Source of the DNA: Pelagibacteraceae bacterium
Lineage (GTDB): Bacteria > Pseudomonadota > Alphaproteobacteria > HIMB59
DNA length: 64,000 bases
Assembly (NCBI GenBank): GCA_008638215.1
Contig: VTPN01000002.1
Coordinates: 1-64,000, forward strand
Direction of reading: 5' to 3'
The notes under the pieces were generated by a model. It worked only from the letters and a program-made list of their open reading frames with translations, did not search any database and was not told where the DNA came from. Both the position numbers and the translations under genes were made by a program. This document shows positions 10,647 to 20,196 of the stretch, piece by piece (the first letter of the stretch is position 1; every line of letters begins with the position of its first letter).

Positions 10647-10648
10647 AA

Positions 10649-12058
10649 TTATCTCTGAGTAATTTTTAATTCTATTCTTCTATTCAACTTTAAATCATCT
10701 CCGGAACTACCCAAACTAATTGGTTGGTATTCGCCATATCCATTAGCTGAGAGTTTATCGGCAGGTACGCCTTGTTGAATAAAGAACTTCACGACTTCTA
10801 AAGCCCTAGCATGTGAAAGTTCCCAGTTAGATGGGAACTTAGCAGTTGCAATCGGAACCCTATCTGTATGCCCATCTATCTGTAAAATCCAATTTAAATC
10901 AGTTGGTATTTTATCAGATAGATCAATTAAAGTTTTGGCTACTAATGATAAAGCAACTCTTCCCTCTGATTGAATATCCGCACTACCTGATTCAAATAAA
11001 ATTTCTGATTGAAAAATAAACCTATCCCCTTTGATTTGTATATCTTCTCTTTGTCCAAGAGTTTCAGATAGTTGACCAAAAAACTCAGATTTATATTTTT
11101 GTAATTTGAATAATTCACTAGTCAAAACTCTATTTAGCCTATCTCCTAATTCGCCTAATTCTATTTTATTGGATGCTATTTCTGCTTCTTTGGAGTCTAG
11201 TAAGTTATTGAGTAATTGAATTTCGTTACTTAATATTTTTATATCTTCAGAGAGTCTTGAAATTTGTGCTAAAGCTTCATTTAAATTCGTCCCTTGTATC
11301 AGAGAGTCTTGTTCTAACGATGCTATCTGATCTCTTAAGGATTGATTTTGATTTTCTACTGAACTAATTTGAGTTTCTAAAATTTCATTTTCGCCCTTAG
11401 ACGAACTTAAAGACTCGAGTAAAGATTGAATTCGTCCTTGGGAGTCTGATAATTGACCAACCAACAATTGGTTTTCTCCGCCTAATTCTTGCAATTGATT
11501 TTTCAAAAGTTGTTGTTCTTCACCTAAAGAGGATAGCTTGCTTCTTAGTTCTTCTTTTTCCTCCAGAGATAAAGATAGCTCATCTGTAATACGTGCTATA
11601 ATTTCATTTAACTCAGTAATATCTATTGCTTGTTGATTAATTAAATCATCTAAAGATAATATAGTTTCATCTTTTTGACTTAATAGTTCATCTTTAGCTA
11701 TTAATAAATTTTCTTTTTCAGAAATCTCAGTCTGTTTTGATCTAATCTCTTCATCTAGAATTTCGAGTTCAGTATCTAACTGCTTAATAACCTCCTGTCT
11801 TTCAATTAAAGCTAATTCTTTACCGGAGAGAGAAAGGTCTTGTTCAACGATAGTTTCATCTTGAATTTCTATAGTTTTCTCTAAATTTTGAATTTGTTCA
11901 TTTTTTCCAACAACCAAATCCCCTAAATAAACCTGAGCAACGGTAAAAAGTAACACAACAAATATTATGACCATCAGTGTAGATGCAAGGACATCTACAA
12001 AACCCGGCCAAATTATACTGTTTTCTTCAGCTCTTTGGGACTTAGAATAGTAGTTCAC
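10649..12058 (-). CDS. MotB/OmpA-like protein with long coiled coil
   Basis: 469 aa. A short cytoplasmic tail is followed by one membrane helix (about 20-44) carrying D22 in GFVDVLAS, placed like the proton-accepting Asp of MotB/ExbD. Residues about 52-300 are a Leu/Glu/Gln-rich heptad-like coiled coil, and residues about 335-469 form an OmpA-type peptidoglycan-binding domain (LFESGSADI, LQIDGHTDRV, LSHARALEV). Its start overlaps the MotA-like gene by 4 bp. The pair looks like a proton-driven stator anchored to the cell wall. This housekeeping pair is common in alphaproteobacteria and its exact role is not settled; it is related in plan to TolQ/R and ZorA/B. Confidence 0.82.
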   Translation of the reverse strand: MNYYSKSQRAEENSIIWPGFVDVLASTLMVIIFVVLLFTVAQVYLGDLVVGKNEQIQNLEKTIEIQDETIVEQDLSLSGKELALIERQEVIKQLDTELEILDEEIRSKQTEISEKENLLIAKDELLSQKDETILSLDDLINQQAIDITELNEIIARITDELSLSLEEKEELRSKLSSLGEEQQLLKNQLQELGGENQLLVGQLSDSQGRIQSLLESLSSSKGENEILETQISSVENQNQSLRDQIASLEQDSLIQGTNLNEALAQISRLSEDIKILSNEIQLLNNLLDSKEAEIASNKIELGELGDRLNRVLTSELFKLQKYKSEFFGQLSETLGQREDIQIKGDRFIFQSEILFESGSADIQSEGRVALSLVAKTLIDLSDKIPTDLNWILQIDGHTDRVPIATAKFPSNWELSHARALEVVKFFIQQGVPADKLSANGYGEYQPISLGSSGDDLKLNRRIELKITQR

Positions 12059-12924
12059 TTCTTTTCTAGGTCTTTAATACTTTTGCTGATGTTTTTAATT
12101 TCTGAGGAAATTTCTTTTTTAACTTCTTCGTTAGATTTTATAAAATTATTATTCATGTTTTTTATGCTATCAACAAGATCAGATAGTTTTGATATTAATT
12201 CTGAATTATCTTGACTGGAAGGAGTATTTAATAATTTAGAGCTGGAGCTATAATAAAGTCTAATCTGACTCTCACAGAATTCAAAATAAGTTTGTTTAGC
12301 TCCTTTTATAATTACTTCATACAATCCAAGAATTAGAGAGGTGACCAAACCAAATAAAGAGGAACTAAAAGCTATAGTCATGCCAGTTAATGGTGATTTT
12401 AAACCATTTCTTAAAGAGTCAAAAAAAACTCCAAAATCTTGTTGCTCAATAGAAAGGCCGTCAATAACATTAGATACGCTACCTATAGTTAATAAAAGTC
12501 CATAAAACGTACCAATTAGTCCTAGAAATACAGCTAAATTAATTAAATATTTAGAAATATCTTTTCCACTCTCAACACTAGAGTAGAGTTCATCTAAGAT
12601 CTCTTCTAGAGACTTATTAATTTTTTTATTAGAGGAGATAATACCAAGATTTTTAGCAATATTTTTAGTAATTGGATAATTATTAAGACTTGTGTCATTG
12701 ATCTTTAATTTTCCAAAAGCAACAGAATTCATAAATCTGTATTCTGAACTGAGAGAAATAATTTTGATTGAGTAAATTAAAAAACCAACAATAAGTGTGA
12801 GCAATATTACTCCATTAATATAAGGATTGGCTTTGTAGTAACCTATAATGGGATCATACCCAATTACTAAGACCACAATCAAAATAGATGACAAAACTAA
12901 ATAGGCTAAAAAGTTTTTTATCAT
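12055..12924 (-). CDS. MotA/TolQ/ExbB-like proton channel protein
   Basis: 289 aa partner of the downstream OmpA-domain protein. Two N-terminal membrane helices (about 5-25 and 36-56) are followed by a cytoplasmic stretch, then two helices in the MotA/TolQ/ExbB core (LAVFLGLIGTFYGLLLTIGS near 130-150 and GMTIAFSSSLFGLVTSLILGLYE near 180-205). The C-terminal about 60 residues are a charged helical tail. The stop overlaps the next gene's ATG (ATGA), which supports 1:1 coupled expression. Energy source and cargo are inference. Confidence 0.82.
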   Translation of the reverse strand: MIKNFLAYLVLSSILIVVLVIGYDPIIGYYKANPYINGVILLTLIVGFLIYSIKIISLSSEYRFMNSVAFGKLKINDTSLNNYPITKNIAKNLGIISSNKKINKSLEEILDELYSSVESGKDISKYLINLAVFLGLIGTFYGLLLTIGSVSNVIDGLSIEQQDFGVFFDSLRNGLKSPLTGMTIAFSSSLFGLVTSLILGLYEVIIKGAKQTYFEFCESQIRLYYSSSSKLLNTPSSQDNSELISKLSDLVDSIKNMNNNFIKSNEEVKKEISSEIKNISKSIKDLEKK

Positions 12925-12978
12925 GCTTAAAAATAAACGATTAAAGAGGTTTAAACAATTAATTTATTATGAATTAAA

Positions 12979-13458
12979 TTAAAAATCTCTATTAAAGATT
13001 AAGTAGTAATTATTAGTGCCTGGGTTAACTGAACTTAAGCCGGCATTTGAAATATGATGTGATCCAATACCAATTCTCGAGGATTTGCTCAAACTATAAA
13101 AGAGATTTACCTCAGATTTGAACTGTAGAGCATTGCCTAGATCTTTGCCATCACCATTTGAATAAATTCCAGCTGAAGATGATAAGTTAAGAAAAATTAC
13201 ATCTTGGCCAATATTAGTCTCAAATCCTCCATAAAACATAGTAGCAGATTTTGCAGTTACAAATCCTCCCAAAACAGGATTTATATCAAATAAACTAAAA
13301 ACACTAATTTCACTATCAGAGAGGTGATAGTTTAAACCGTAGAGAGTTGATGTATTATCATCATCATAATCATAAGACCCCCCAAAAATTGAAAAACTAT
13401 TTGCAGAAAGATGCGAATGAAAAAACAACGAAGAAATTAGTAATAAGATTATTCGCAT
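12979..13458 (-). CDS. PagL-like lipid A 3-O-deacylase
   Basis: 159 aa with a signal peptide (about 1-19). The rest is rich in alternating aromatic beta strands and ends in Phe, as expected of a small outer-membrane barrel. The motif GIGSHHISNAG supplies the catalytic pair of the PagL/acyloxyacyl hydrolase family: H135 and S137. The third PagL residue (Glu, 14 positions after the His) appears to be N149 here. The enzyme would trim an acyl chain from lipid A. It stands alone between the MotA/MotB-like pair and tRNA-Val. Confidence 0.75.
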   Translation of the reverse strand: MRIILLLISSLFFHSHLSANSFSIFGGSYDYDDDNTSTLYGLNYHLSDSEISVFSLFDINPVLGGFVTAKSATMFYGGFETNIGQDVIFLNLSSSAGIYSNGDGKDLGNALQFKSEVNLFYSLSKSSRIGIGSHHISNAGLSSVNPGTNNYYLIFNRDF

Positions 13459-13492
13459 TAATAAAACTTATACAAAAATAAGTAAAAGTAAA

Positions 13493-13569
13493 TGGTGGGC
13501 GTGACAGGATTCGAACCTGTGACCCCTTGCGTGTCGAGCAAGTACTCTAACCAGCTGAGCTACACGCCC
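13493..13569 (-). tRNA. tRNA-Val (anticodon GAC)
   Basis: 77-nt cloverleaf on the minus strand including encoded CCA. The acceptor stem GGGCGTG pairs with CACGCCC, the D arm is GCTC/GAGT, the anticodon stem is CTTGC/GCAAG, and the T arm is ACAGG-TTCGAAT-CCTGT. The seven-base anticodon loop is TCGACAC, giving anticodon GAC (Val, codons GUC/GUU). A73, A35 and C36 agree with valine identity. Position 33 is C instead of the near-universal U. The gene lies between murJ and the PagL-like gene on the same strand. Confidence 0.93.
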
Positions 13570-13621
13570 TTAATAGGGACAATCACTTTTATATAAAAAA
13601 ATTAGATAGTAAACAGTAAAT

Positions 13622-15142
13622 TTAGTTAAATCGGACTGATTTATATATTAACCGATATTCCTCCAGCCCTAATAATTTTAACACAATAAAATAAACAGAA
13701 ATTCCTACAGCTATTAGAATAAGTAAGTCTATATAAATGTTAATGTTTAAGTAATATTGCAAAATTAATATTATAGATATCATTATAGAAGATGAGGTAA
13801 ATATTTTTATTATTTTGATAATGTCTAACAAATTAATTTTCTTATAAAATTTAGCAAAATATATTTTTAAGAATAATACTTGTATAAAGACATTAAGCCA
13901 AACACTAGCTGCTCCAGCGATAGCCAAACCATATACGCCCATTGAACGATAAAAAGAAAAGCATAGTATTAAATTTAAAAAGAAAGTAGGCAATGAAGCT
14001 TTAATTGGTAAGTCTACTCTTTCGTAAGAATAAAAAACTTGGTTACATATTCTGGAGATCATATAACCGGGAAGAGAAAAAGAATAAATAACAAGTAAAT
14101 TTGAAGTAATTAAAATATCTTTACTCATAAATTCCCCCCTTCCGAATAGAACTGTTATTATATCCTCAGAAATAAAAAATAATGCAAAACTACAAGGTAT
14201 AGCAAAAATAAAACAAAAAATTATTGTTTGATTAAAAGCATTTGCATTTTTTTCTTCATCTGAAATATTTTTACTTAAATATGGCAAAAGAGTAAATGTC
14301 ATGGCAACGGCAATTAATGCGAAGGGCAAATCTATTATTCTGTCAGCATAGTAGATATGGCTTATTGCCCCCTCTCCTACCAAAGATGCAAATAGCATCG
14401 AAATAAAAATATTTAATTGAACAATTCCAGAGCCAAAAATAGAAAATAAGAATCGCTTAAAAAAGATTTTTAAGACTGAGTTTAAAATTAAAAAAGTTCT
14501 AAAACTAAATTGATATAATGATTTTAAAAATTCTATATTTACCAATAATAAAAATAATTGAATTATTCCTGCTATCAAAATTGTCCAAGCTAAAGGAAAA
14601 TGAGAATTAGACTTAAATATTAAAAGAGTGACTATCATAAATAAATTCAAAATTACTGACAAAAAAGATGGTAAAAAAAATTTTCCCTTTATATTAAGGA
14701 CTGAACTTAATACTGCTGAAAGCGTTACAAAAATCAAAAAAGGAAAAATAATTGGTACTAACTGGCTTGCCAGATTAAACTGGTCGTAATTTTCTAAAAA
14801 ACCTGGGGCAAGCATAAGGACAATATTGCTACTAAAAAAATAAACAAATACAGACATTATGGATGTAATTAATAAAAAAATTAAAAAAATTGCCAAAGTA
14901 AAATCATTAGCAAGGGTCTGACTTTCTTTATTTTGCTTAATATAAAGTGGAATAAATACACTGTTCATGACGCCTTCAGCTAAAATTCTTCTTAAAAGAT
15001 TTGGTAATCTAAAAGCAAACAAAAAAGCATCTGATAAAATGTTTGCTCCTAAAAAATTTGCAAATAAAACATCCCTAATAAAACCAGTAATTCGAGAACT
15101 GAATATATTTGAAGATATCTTAGAAAAATTATTTATTTTCAT
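13622..15142 (-). CDS. murJ: lipid II flippase MurJ
   Basis: Flips the peptidoglycan precursor lipid II across the inner membrane. 506 aa, polytopic (about 14 helices), with the MVF-family N-terminal segment TGFIRDVLFANFLGA and, soon after, FRLPNLLRRILAEG containing the conserved Arg cluster. The gene follows the DsbA-like gene after 5 bp in the same leftward unit. Its downstream neighbour is tRNA-Val. Confidence 0.96.
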   Translation of the reverse strand: MKINNFSKISSNIFSSRITGFIRDVLFANFLGANILSDAFLFAFRLPNLLRRILAEGVMNSVFIPLYIKQNKESQTLANDFTLAIFLIFLLITSIMSVFVYFFSSNIVLMLAPGFLENYDQFNLASQLVPIIFPFLIFVTLSAVLSSVLNIKGKFFLPSFLSVILNLFMIVTLLIFKSNSHFPLAWTILIAGIIQLFLLLVNIEFLKSLYQFSFRTFLILNSVLKIFFKRFLFSIFGSGIVQLNIFISMLFASLVGEGAISHIYYADRIIDLPFALIAVAMTFTLLPYLSKNISDEEKNANAFNQTIIFCFIFAIPCSFALFFISEDIITVLFGRGEFMSKDILITSNLLVIYSFSLPGYMISRICNQVFYSYERVDLPIKASLPTFFLNLILCFSFYRSMGVYGLAIAGAASVWLNVFIQVLFLKIYFAKFYKKINLLDIIKIIKIFTSSSIMISIILILQYYLNINIYIDLLILIAVGISVYFIVLKLLGLEEYRLIYKSVRFN

Positions 15143-15147
15143 AAAAT

Positions 15148-16041
15148 TTAGGAAAATTCATTTTCCAAAATTTCTAAAATTTTATCTTTTTCTATATAGC
15201 CAGGAATAATTGTATCACCAATGATAATTGCTGGGGTACCATTAAACTTGAATTTATTTACAAATTGTTCATGAGATAAAATAACATCAGAGACCTTTTC
15301 AGAATTCATGTCTTGTTCTAATTGGGCTATATCTATGTCCATCAAAAATAAATCTCCTAAAATATCAGCCATTTTTGATTTACGATCTGAGGAATAAAGA
15401 TAGTTATGGACTTCTTCAAATTTATTTTGAAAACTTGCTGCTATAACAATTTTAGATAAAGTAATAGAACTTTCACCCAAAATAGGCATTTGCATTATGA
15501 CTAATTTAGTATTTTGATTTTCGTTTAATACACTAAGAACTTGTTCATGAAATTTTAGACAATAACCACAGTTATAATCAACAAATTCAAATATAATTTT
15601 TGAAGCATTTGAATTACCAATTATCATTGGATTATCAAATAAATTTAAACTAGATATATTTGATTTATTTTGTGAACTTATTTTATCTTGCTCAACTTTA
15701 TTTTGCTCATCTTGGTATTTTCTAAGAACATCAATAATAAAATCAGGATTATTTTGAATAAAATCTTTTATTTTTCTATCCAAATCATTAACTTGAAGAT
15801 AATTTGATAAATCAATTTCAATTTCACCAAGAGAATCATTTGTCTCATTAGTTTTATTTATCACTTCTACTTGATCACTAACTTCAATAATAGTTTCAAG
15901 GGGATTTTCATCTGGAATGGTATTTAAATTATTGGGATAAAAAAAATAGTATCCTATAATTAAAATTATCGATAAAAGAAAAATACTATAAATAATTAAC
16001 CTAAATCCTGAATTTTTTCTTTTTTTCGAGTATATACTCAT
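15148..16041 (-). CDS. DsbA-family thiol-disulfide protein, membrane anchored
   Basis: 297 aa. A Lys/Arg-rich start is followed by a single membrane helix (about 13-33), a low-complexity linker, and a thioredoxin-fold domain from about 135. The redox motif is C158-G-Y-C161 in DYNCGYCLKFH, and the cis-Pro loop is NGTPAIIIGD. It resembles the Com1/BdbD-like DsbA proteins of alphaproteobacteria, which oxidise or isomerise thiols in the periplasm. The direction of electron flow cannot be told from sequence. It begins the dsbA-like/murJ unit and is divergent from livH. Confidence 0.88.
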   Translation of the reverse strand: MSIYSKKRKNSGFRLIIYSIFLLSIILIIGYYFFYPNNLNTIPDENPLETIIEVSDQVEVINKTNETNDSLGEIEIDLSNYLQVNDLDRKIKDFIQNNPDFIIDVLRKYQDEQNKVEQDKISSQNKSNISSLNLFDNPMIIGNSNASKIIFEFVDYNCGYCLKFHEQVLSVLNENQNTKLVIMQMPILGESSITLSKIVIAASFQNKFEEVHNYLYSSDRKSKMADILGDLFLMDIDIAQLEQDMNSEKVSDVILSHEQFVNKFKFNGTPAIIIGDTIIPGYIEKDKILEILENEFS

Positions 16042-16158
16042 ATTTATCTAATCACTTAGGTTAACTAATCATATTGATCGGAATAAATCAAATTAACATA
16101 CAATTAACTAACTTAATTTTTATGAATTATTAAGGTATATTTCCCAAGGAATAAAATT
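16042..16158. promoter_or_regulatory. divergent intergenic region, DsbA-like gene/liv operon
   Basis: 117 bp, the longest protein-gene spacer between divergent genes here, so it should hold promoters for both the leftward dsbA-like/murJ unit and the rightward liv operon. It is almost all A+T. A TACAAT at 16099-16104 could be a rightward -10 box with TTGATC at 16074-16079, but the 19-bp spacing is poor. An AAGGA Shine-Dalgarno-like element sits just before the livH ATG. The exact promoters are not resolved. Confidence 0.35.
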
Positions 16159-17073
16159 ATGGAATATTTTCTGCAGCAACTTATTAACTCTCTTACGCTA
16201 GGTTCAATTTATGGCCTGATAGCTATTGGATACACTATGGTGTACGGCATCATTGGAATGATTAACTTCGCGCACGGAGATGTTTTCATGATTGGTTCCT
16301 TTGTATCACTGATCGCTATGGTATTGCTTGGTGTGGGTACCGGTGCCTTCCTGCCATTGGCATTGTTAATCGTTTTGCTAGCAGCCATTTTAGTTACCAG
16401 CGTTTATGGATGGACTTTAGAAAGGGTTGCCTATCGTCCTCTAAGGGGTTCTTTTCGCTTAGCTGCGTTAATAACTGCCCTCGGTGCTTCTATATTTTTA
16501 CAAAATTTTGTTCAAGTTTCTCAAGGTGCAAAGATCAAACCTATACAGCCTATTATTCAGGGAGGTTTTACTTTTTTTGAGAATGGATCAATGGTTGTAA
16601 GTTTTAGCTATTTGCAAATTTTTATTATTATTATCACTGTTATTTTGCTTTCTATTTTTTCATACATAATCTCCAAAACACCATTAGGTAGATCTCAAAG
16701 AGCCTGCGAACAAGATCTTACAATGTCTAAACTCTTAGGGATTAACGTTGACAGAACTATATCTATTACCTTTATCATTGGTGCCTCATTGGCATCAGTG
16801 GCAGGTATGATGTTTGTTCTTTATTATGGTGTAATTGATTTCTTTATTGGTTTTTTAACTGGCATTAAAGCTTTTACAGCTGCTGTACTAGGTGGAATTG
16901 GTTCGATACCTGGTGCGGTAATTGGGGGATTATTAATTGGATTAATTGAAACTTTTTGGTCTGCTTATTTTACGATTGAGTATAAGGATGTTGCTGTATT
17001 TGGAATTCTTGTAATTGTTTTAATTTTTAGACCCTATGGGATTTTAGGAAAACCAGAAGTCGAAAAAGTTTAA
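16159..17073 (+). CDS. livH: branched-chain amino acid ABC transporter permease LivH
   Basis: First membrane permease of a HAAT-type ABC importer. 304 aa with the family start ([26 protein letters not shown]) and late [13 protein letters not shown], which is part of the inner-membrane permease fold. It opens the operon livH-livM-livG-livF-DUF6867-livK. The TAA overlaps the livM ATG (TAATG). The first about 340 bp look clearly richer in G+C and in codons ending C/G than the rest of the gene and its neighbours. Confidence 0.95.
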   Translation: MEYFLQQLINSLTLGSIYGLIAIGYTMVYGIIGMINFAHGDVFMIGSFVSLIAMVLLGVGTGAFLPLALLIVLLAAILVTSVYGWTLERVAYRPLRGSFRLAALITALGASIFLQNFVQVSQGAKIKPIQPIIQGGFTFFENGSMVVSFSYLQIFIIIITVILLSIFSYIISKTPLGRSQRACEQDLTMSKLLGINVDRTISITFIIGASLASVAGMMFVLYYGVIDFFIGFLTGIKAFTAAVLGGIGSIPGAVIGGLLIGLIETFWSAYFTIEYKDVAVFGILVIVLIFRPYGILGKPEVEKV

Positions 17074-18347
17074 TGAGTTCCAAAAAAAACTTTTCACTAA
17101 TTATTAAAGATTTAATTTTTACTGGTTTAATTGCCACTGTATTGCTCATTCCCATAGTTGGATTTCGAACGGAGATATCAACGGTTGACTCTACAGGTTT
17201 AACTTTTAATTATAATTTTATCATAGCCTTTTTCGTTGTTGCTTTTGTGGTTGGAGTACGTTTTTTATTTCATATTTATTGGTTTTCCAAAATTCAAAAA
17301 AAACCTCAAGAAAATTCTGAAAAAAATAAAAAGAAATTTTTAAAGAAACTAAATTTTTATTTAGGCGCTGCTGCGGCTGTTATTGCTTTCACCTTACCAT
17401 TTATGCCATTTGCCAATAGATATATTGTCGATGTAGCTACCCTTGTTTTAACCTATGTTATGTTGGGATGGGGGCTTAATATTGTAGTCGGATTGGCTGG
17501 CTTATTAGATTTGGGCTATGTCGCTTTTTTTGCAGTGGGAGCATACTCATACGCCCTTCTTGCTACCACTTTTGACCTATCTTTTTGGATATGTTTACCT
17601 TTAGCGGGTATTCTGGCTGCCTTTACTGGTATTCTTCTTGGATTTCCTGTGCTGAGACTTAGAGGAGATTACTTAGCTATAGTAACTCTTGGTTTTGGAG
17701 AAATTATCAGGTTAATTCTTCTAAATTGGTATGAGTTCACAGGTGGACCTGATGGTATTAGTAGAATTCCCAGACCTAGCTTTTTTGGATTTCCTTTTGC
17801 TAGGAAAAGTGAAGATACAACTTTTCATGAGCTCTTTGGATTAGAATATTCAACCATGCACCGAATAATTTTTTTATATTATTTGATTTTGATTTTAGCT
17901 TTAATAACCAACTTCTTTACGATGAAAATACGTAACCTTCCTGTAGGAAGGGCATGGGAGGCACTTCGTGAAGATGAAACAGCTTGTAGAGCTATTGGAA
18001 TTAATCCTACAAACACTAAGTTAACTGCTTTCGCAATCGGAGCAATGTTTGGCGGCTTTGCTGGATCTTTTTTTGCCACTCGACAAGGTTTTGTAAGTCC
18101 AGAAAGTTTTACGTTTATTGAGTCGGCTATCATTTTAGCCATCGTTGTGCTTGGGGGTATGGGTAGTCAAATCGGAGTGGTTATTGCGTCTATTTTATTA
18201 ATTGGAAGTACAGAACTTTTTAGGGAACTTGAACAATTTCGAATGCTAGCTTTTGGTTTAGCAATGATAATTATTATGATTGTTAAGCCTCGTGGACTCC
18301 TTGCAAATCGTGAACCATCAATTCTTTTAAATAAAAAAAATGAGTAA
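17073..18347 (+). CDS. livM: branched-chain amino acid ABC transporter permease LivM
   Basis: Second permease of the same importer, 424 aa. There is an N-terminal extension with two extra hydrophobic segments and a Lys-rich loop (about 75-95). The conserved LivM core follows, with [40 protein letters not shown], the EAA-like loop [20 protein letters not shown], and a C-terminal VKPRGLL. It overlaps livG by 8 bp. Confidence 0.95.
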   Translation: MSSKKNFSLIIKDLIFTGLIATVLLIPIVGFRTEISTVDSTGLTFNYNFIIAFFVVAFVVGVRFLFHIYWFSKIQKKPQENSEKNKKKFLKKLNFYLGAAAAVIAFTLPFMPFANRYIVDVATLVLTYVMLGWGLNIVVGLAGLLDLGYVAFFAVGAYSYALLATTFDLSFWICLPLAGILAAFTGILLGFPVLRLRGDYLAIVTLGFGEIIRLILLNWYEFTGGPDGISRIPRPSFFGFPFARKSEDTTFHELFGLEYSTMHRIIFLYYLILILALITNFFTMKIRNLPVGRAWEALREDETACRAIGINPTNTKLTAFAIGAMFGGFAGSFFATRQGFVSPESFTFIESAIILAIVVLGGMGSQIGVVIASILLIGSTELFRELEQFRMLAFGLAMIIIMIVKPRGLLANREPSILLNKKNE

Positions 18348-19125
18348 TATTTTAGAAATAAACCACCTTACAATGAAATTTGGCGGCTTAATTGCCATTG
18401 ACGATGTTTCATTCAGTGTAAAAAAAAACTCAATCACATCTCTTATTGGGCCTAATGGTGCGGGCAAAACTACTGTCTTTAACTGCATTACTGGTTTTTA
18501 TAAGCCAACAGTTGGTGAGATTTTACTAAATTCAAAAAAGCAATTTAATCTTGAAAGAATGAATGATTTTACCATTCCACAAAAAGCAAAAGTAGCGAGA
18601 ACTTTTCAAAATATAAGGCTTTTTCCACAAATGACTGTTCTAGAAAATCTTATAGTAGCTCAACATAATAAGTTAATGAAAGCCTCTATGTATACTCTAA
18701 AGGGTTTAGTCAATGCCAAATCTTTTTTAAATGCAGAAAATGAGGCAAAAGAACTAGCAAAATATTGGCTAGATAAAATCAAATTAACCGATCGAGCAGA
18801 TATAGAAGCGGGAAACTTGCCTTATGGTCAACAAAGAAAAGTTGAAATTTGCCGCTCTATGTGCACAGATCCAATTCTATTATGCCTAGATGAGCCTGCA
18901 GCTGGTCTAAATGCAACAGAGTCACTTGAACTAAACAGCTTATTAGAATTCATTAAAAATGAACATAAAATATCCATTTTATTAATTGAACATGATATGA
19001 GCGTGGTAATGGGAATATCCGATAAGGTTGTTGTATTAGACTATGGCAAAAAAATCGCAGAAGGCATGCCAAGTGAAGTAAAAGGAAATCCAGAAGTAAT
19101 CAAAGCTTATTTAGGTGAAGAGTAA
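18340..19125 (+). CDS. livG: branched-chain amino acid ABC transporter ATPase LivG
   Basis: Cytoplasmic ATPase subunit, 261 aa. Walker A is GPNGAGKTT, the Q-loop region is RTFQNIRLF, the signature region is [11 protein letters not shown] (the LivG variant of LSGGQ), Walker B ends [11 protein letters not shown], and the switch His is in [11 protein letters not shown]. The C-terminal about 20 residues match the BCA-type ATPase tail ([10 protein letters not shown]). It is followed by livF with no spacer. Confidence 0.96.
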   Translation: MSNILEINHLTMKFGGLIAIDDVSFSVKKNSITSLIGPNGAGKTTVFNCITGFYKPTVGEILLNSKKQFNLERMNDFTIPQKAKVARTFQNIRLFPQMTVLENLIVAQHNKLMKASMYTLKGLVNAKSFLNAENEAKELAKYWLDKIKLTDRADIEAGNLPYGQQRKVEICRSMCTDPILLCLDEPAAGLNATESLELNSLLEFIKNEHKISILLIEHDMSVVMGISDKVVVLDYGKKIAEGMPSEVKGNPEVIKAYLGEE

Positions 19126-19827
19126 ATGTTAATAGCAAAGAATATTAGTAGTTATTATGGAAATATTCAGGCCTTAGATAATATTTCAATAGAAGTTAAC
19201 AAGGGAGAAATAGTTTCTATCATTGGTTCTAATGGTGCGGGTAAATCGACTTTATTAATGACATTGTGCGGAATAGTTCCCGCTAAGACTGGATCAATTA
19301 TTTTTAATGACACCGAAATATCAACTCTTCCAACACATGAAATTATCAGAATGGGCGTCTCTCAATCCCCAGAAGGAAGAAGAATATTTCCCAAATTAAC
19401 TGTTTATGAAAATCTTTTAATTGGAGATCCTCTAAAAAGAGAAAAAGATATTAATTTAGAATTTATTTTTGAGATTTTTCCTAGACTTAAGGAGAGGATT
19501 AATCAAAGAGGTGGGACATTATCTGGTGGAGAACAACAAATGCTTTCAATTGGTCGTGCGTTAGTATCTCAACCTAGTTTACTTTTATTAGATGAACCCT
19601 CTTTAGGGTTAGCTCCGATCATTGTTAAACAAATCTTTGAAACAATTAAAAGAATAAATAAAGAAAATGACACGACAATTTTATTAGTTGAACAAAATGC
19701 ATTTGGTGCATTAAAATTATCTGATAGAGGGTATGTATTAGTAAATGGCAAGGTAACAATAAGCGGTGAGTCAAAACAATTGCTAGAAAACCCTGAAATT
19801 AAAAAAGCATATTTAGAGGGAGTTTAA
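19126..19827 (+). CDS. livF: branched-chain amino acid ABC transporter ATPase LivF
   Basis: Second ATPase subunit of the importer, 233 aa. Walker A is GSNGAGKST, the Q-loop is followed by SPEGRRIFPKLTVYENL, the signature is LSGGEQQMLSIGRAL, and Walker B is LLLDEPSLGLAP. It heterodimerises with LivG. The gene starts directly after the livG stop and its own TAA overlaps the next ATG (TAATG), so the operon continues. Confidence 0.96.
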   Translation: MLIAKNISSYYGNIQALDNISIEVNKGEIVSIIGSNGAGKSTLLMTLCGIVPAKTGSIIFNDTEISTLPTHEIIRMGVSQSPEGRRIFPKLTVYENLLIGDPLKREKDINLEFIFEIFPRLKERINQRGGTLSGGEQQMLSIGRALVSQPSLLLLDEPSLGLAPIIVKQIFETIKRINKENDTTILLVEQNAFGALKLSDRGYVLVNGKVTISGESKQLLENPEIKKAYLEGV

Positions 19828-20159
19828 TGGAATTTCATTTATTTGAATTTATTTTGATGACTTTGATACTTTTTGGATGGTGTAGTTACCAACTTGGAAA
19901 GGCTATGGCGAATTCATGGAAATCAGTTTTATTGATGATTTTTTATGTTTTATTATTAACTGTGTTTGATCGCTTTTTACTTTTTGCACTTTTCGAACAA
20001 GAATTACTCTCAATAATCATGTTTCTAATTGATTTCATTGTACTATCATTAATTTCTTTGATTTCTTATAGGTTAACTAAAATAAACTACATGGTTAATC
20101 AATACCCTTGGAAATATCAAAAAATAGGCTTGTTTTCTTTTAAAAAAAATAATCAATAA
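19827..20159 (+). CDS. DUF6867-type small membrane protein of liv operon
   Basis: 110 aa with about three membrane helices (about 7-25, 33-52, 60-83). The conserved features are WCSYQLGKAMANSWKS early on and YRLTKINYMVNQYPWKY near the C-terminus. This looks like the DUF6867 family, found in liv-type operons of alphaproteobacteria between the ATPases and the binding protein. A role in the transporter is likely from position but unproven. It overlaps livF by 1 bp. Confidence 0.75.
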   Translation: MEFHLFEFILMTLILFGWCSYQLGKAMANSWKSVLLMIFYVLLLTVFDRFLLFALFEQELLSIIMFLIDFIVLSLISLISYRLTKINYMVNQYPWKYQKIGLFSFKKNNQ

Positions 20160-20196
20160 GCTTGTATCTACTCTAAGAATTATTTATTTTGTAGTT

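Noticed and set aside
10649-12924. Possible Zorya-type phage defence (ZorA/ZorB-like pair)
   Set aside because: No ZorC, ZorD or ZorE gene is beside it; the neighbours are a cyclophilin and a lipid A deacylase, and the pair is common in alphaproteobacteria as a housekeeping locus.
13570-13621. Promoter of tRNA-Val
   Set aside because: A TATAAA box is present on the minus strand, but no -35 box at an acceptable distance could be found in such A+T-rich sequence.
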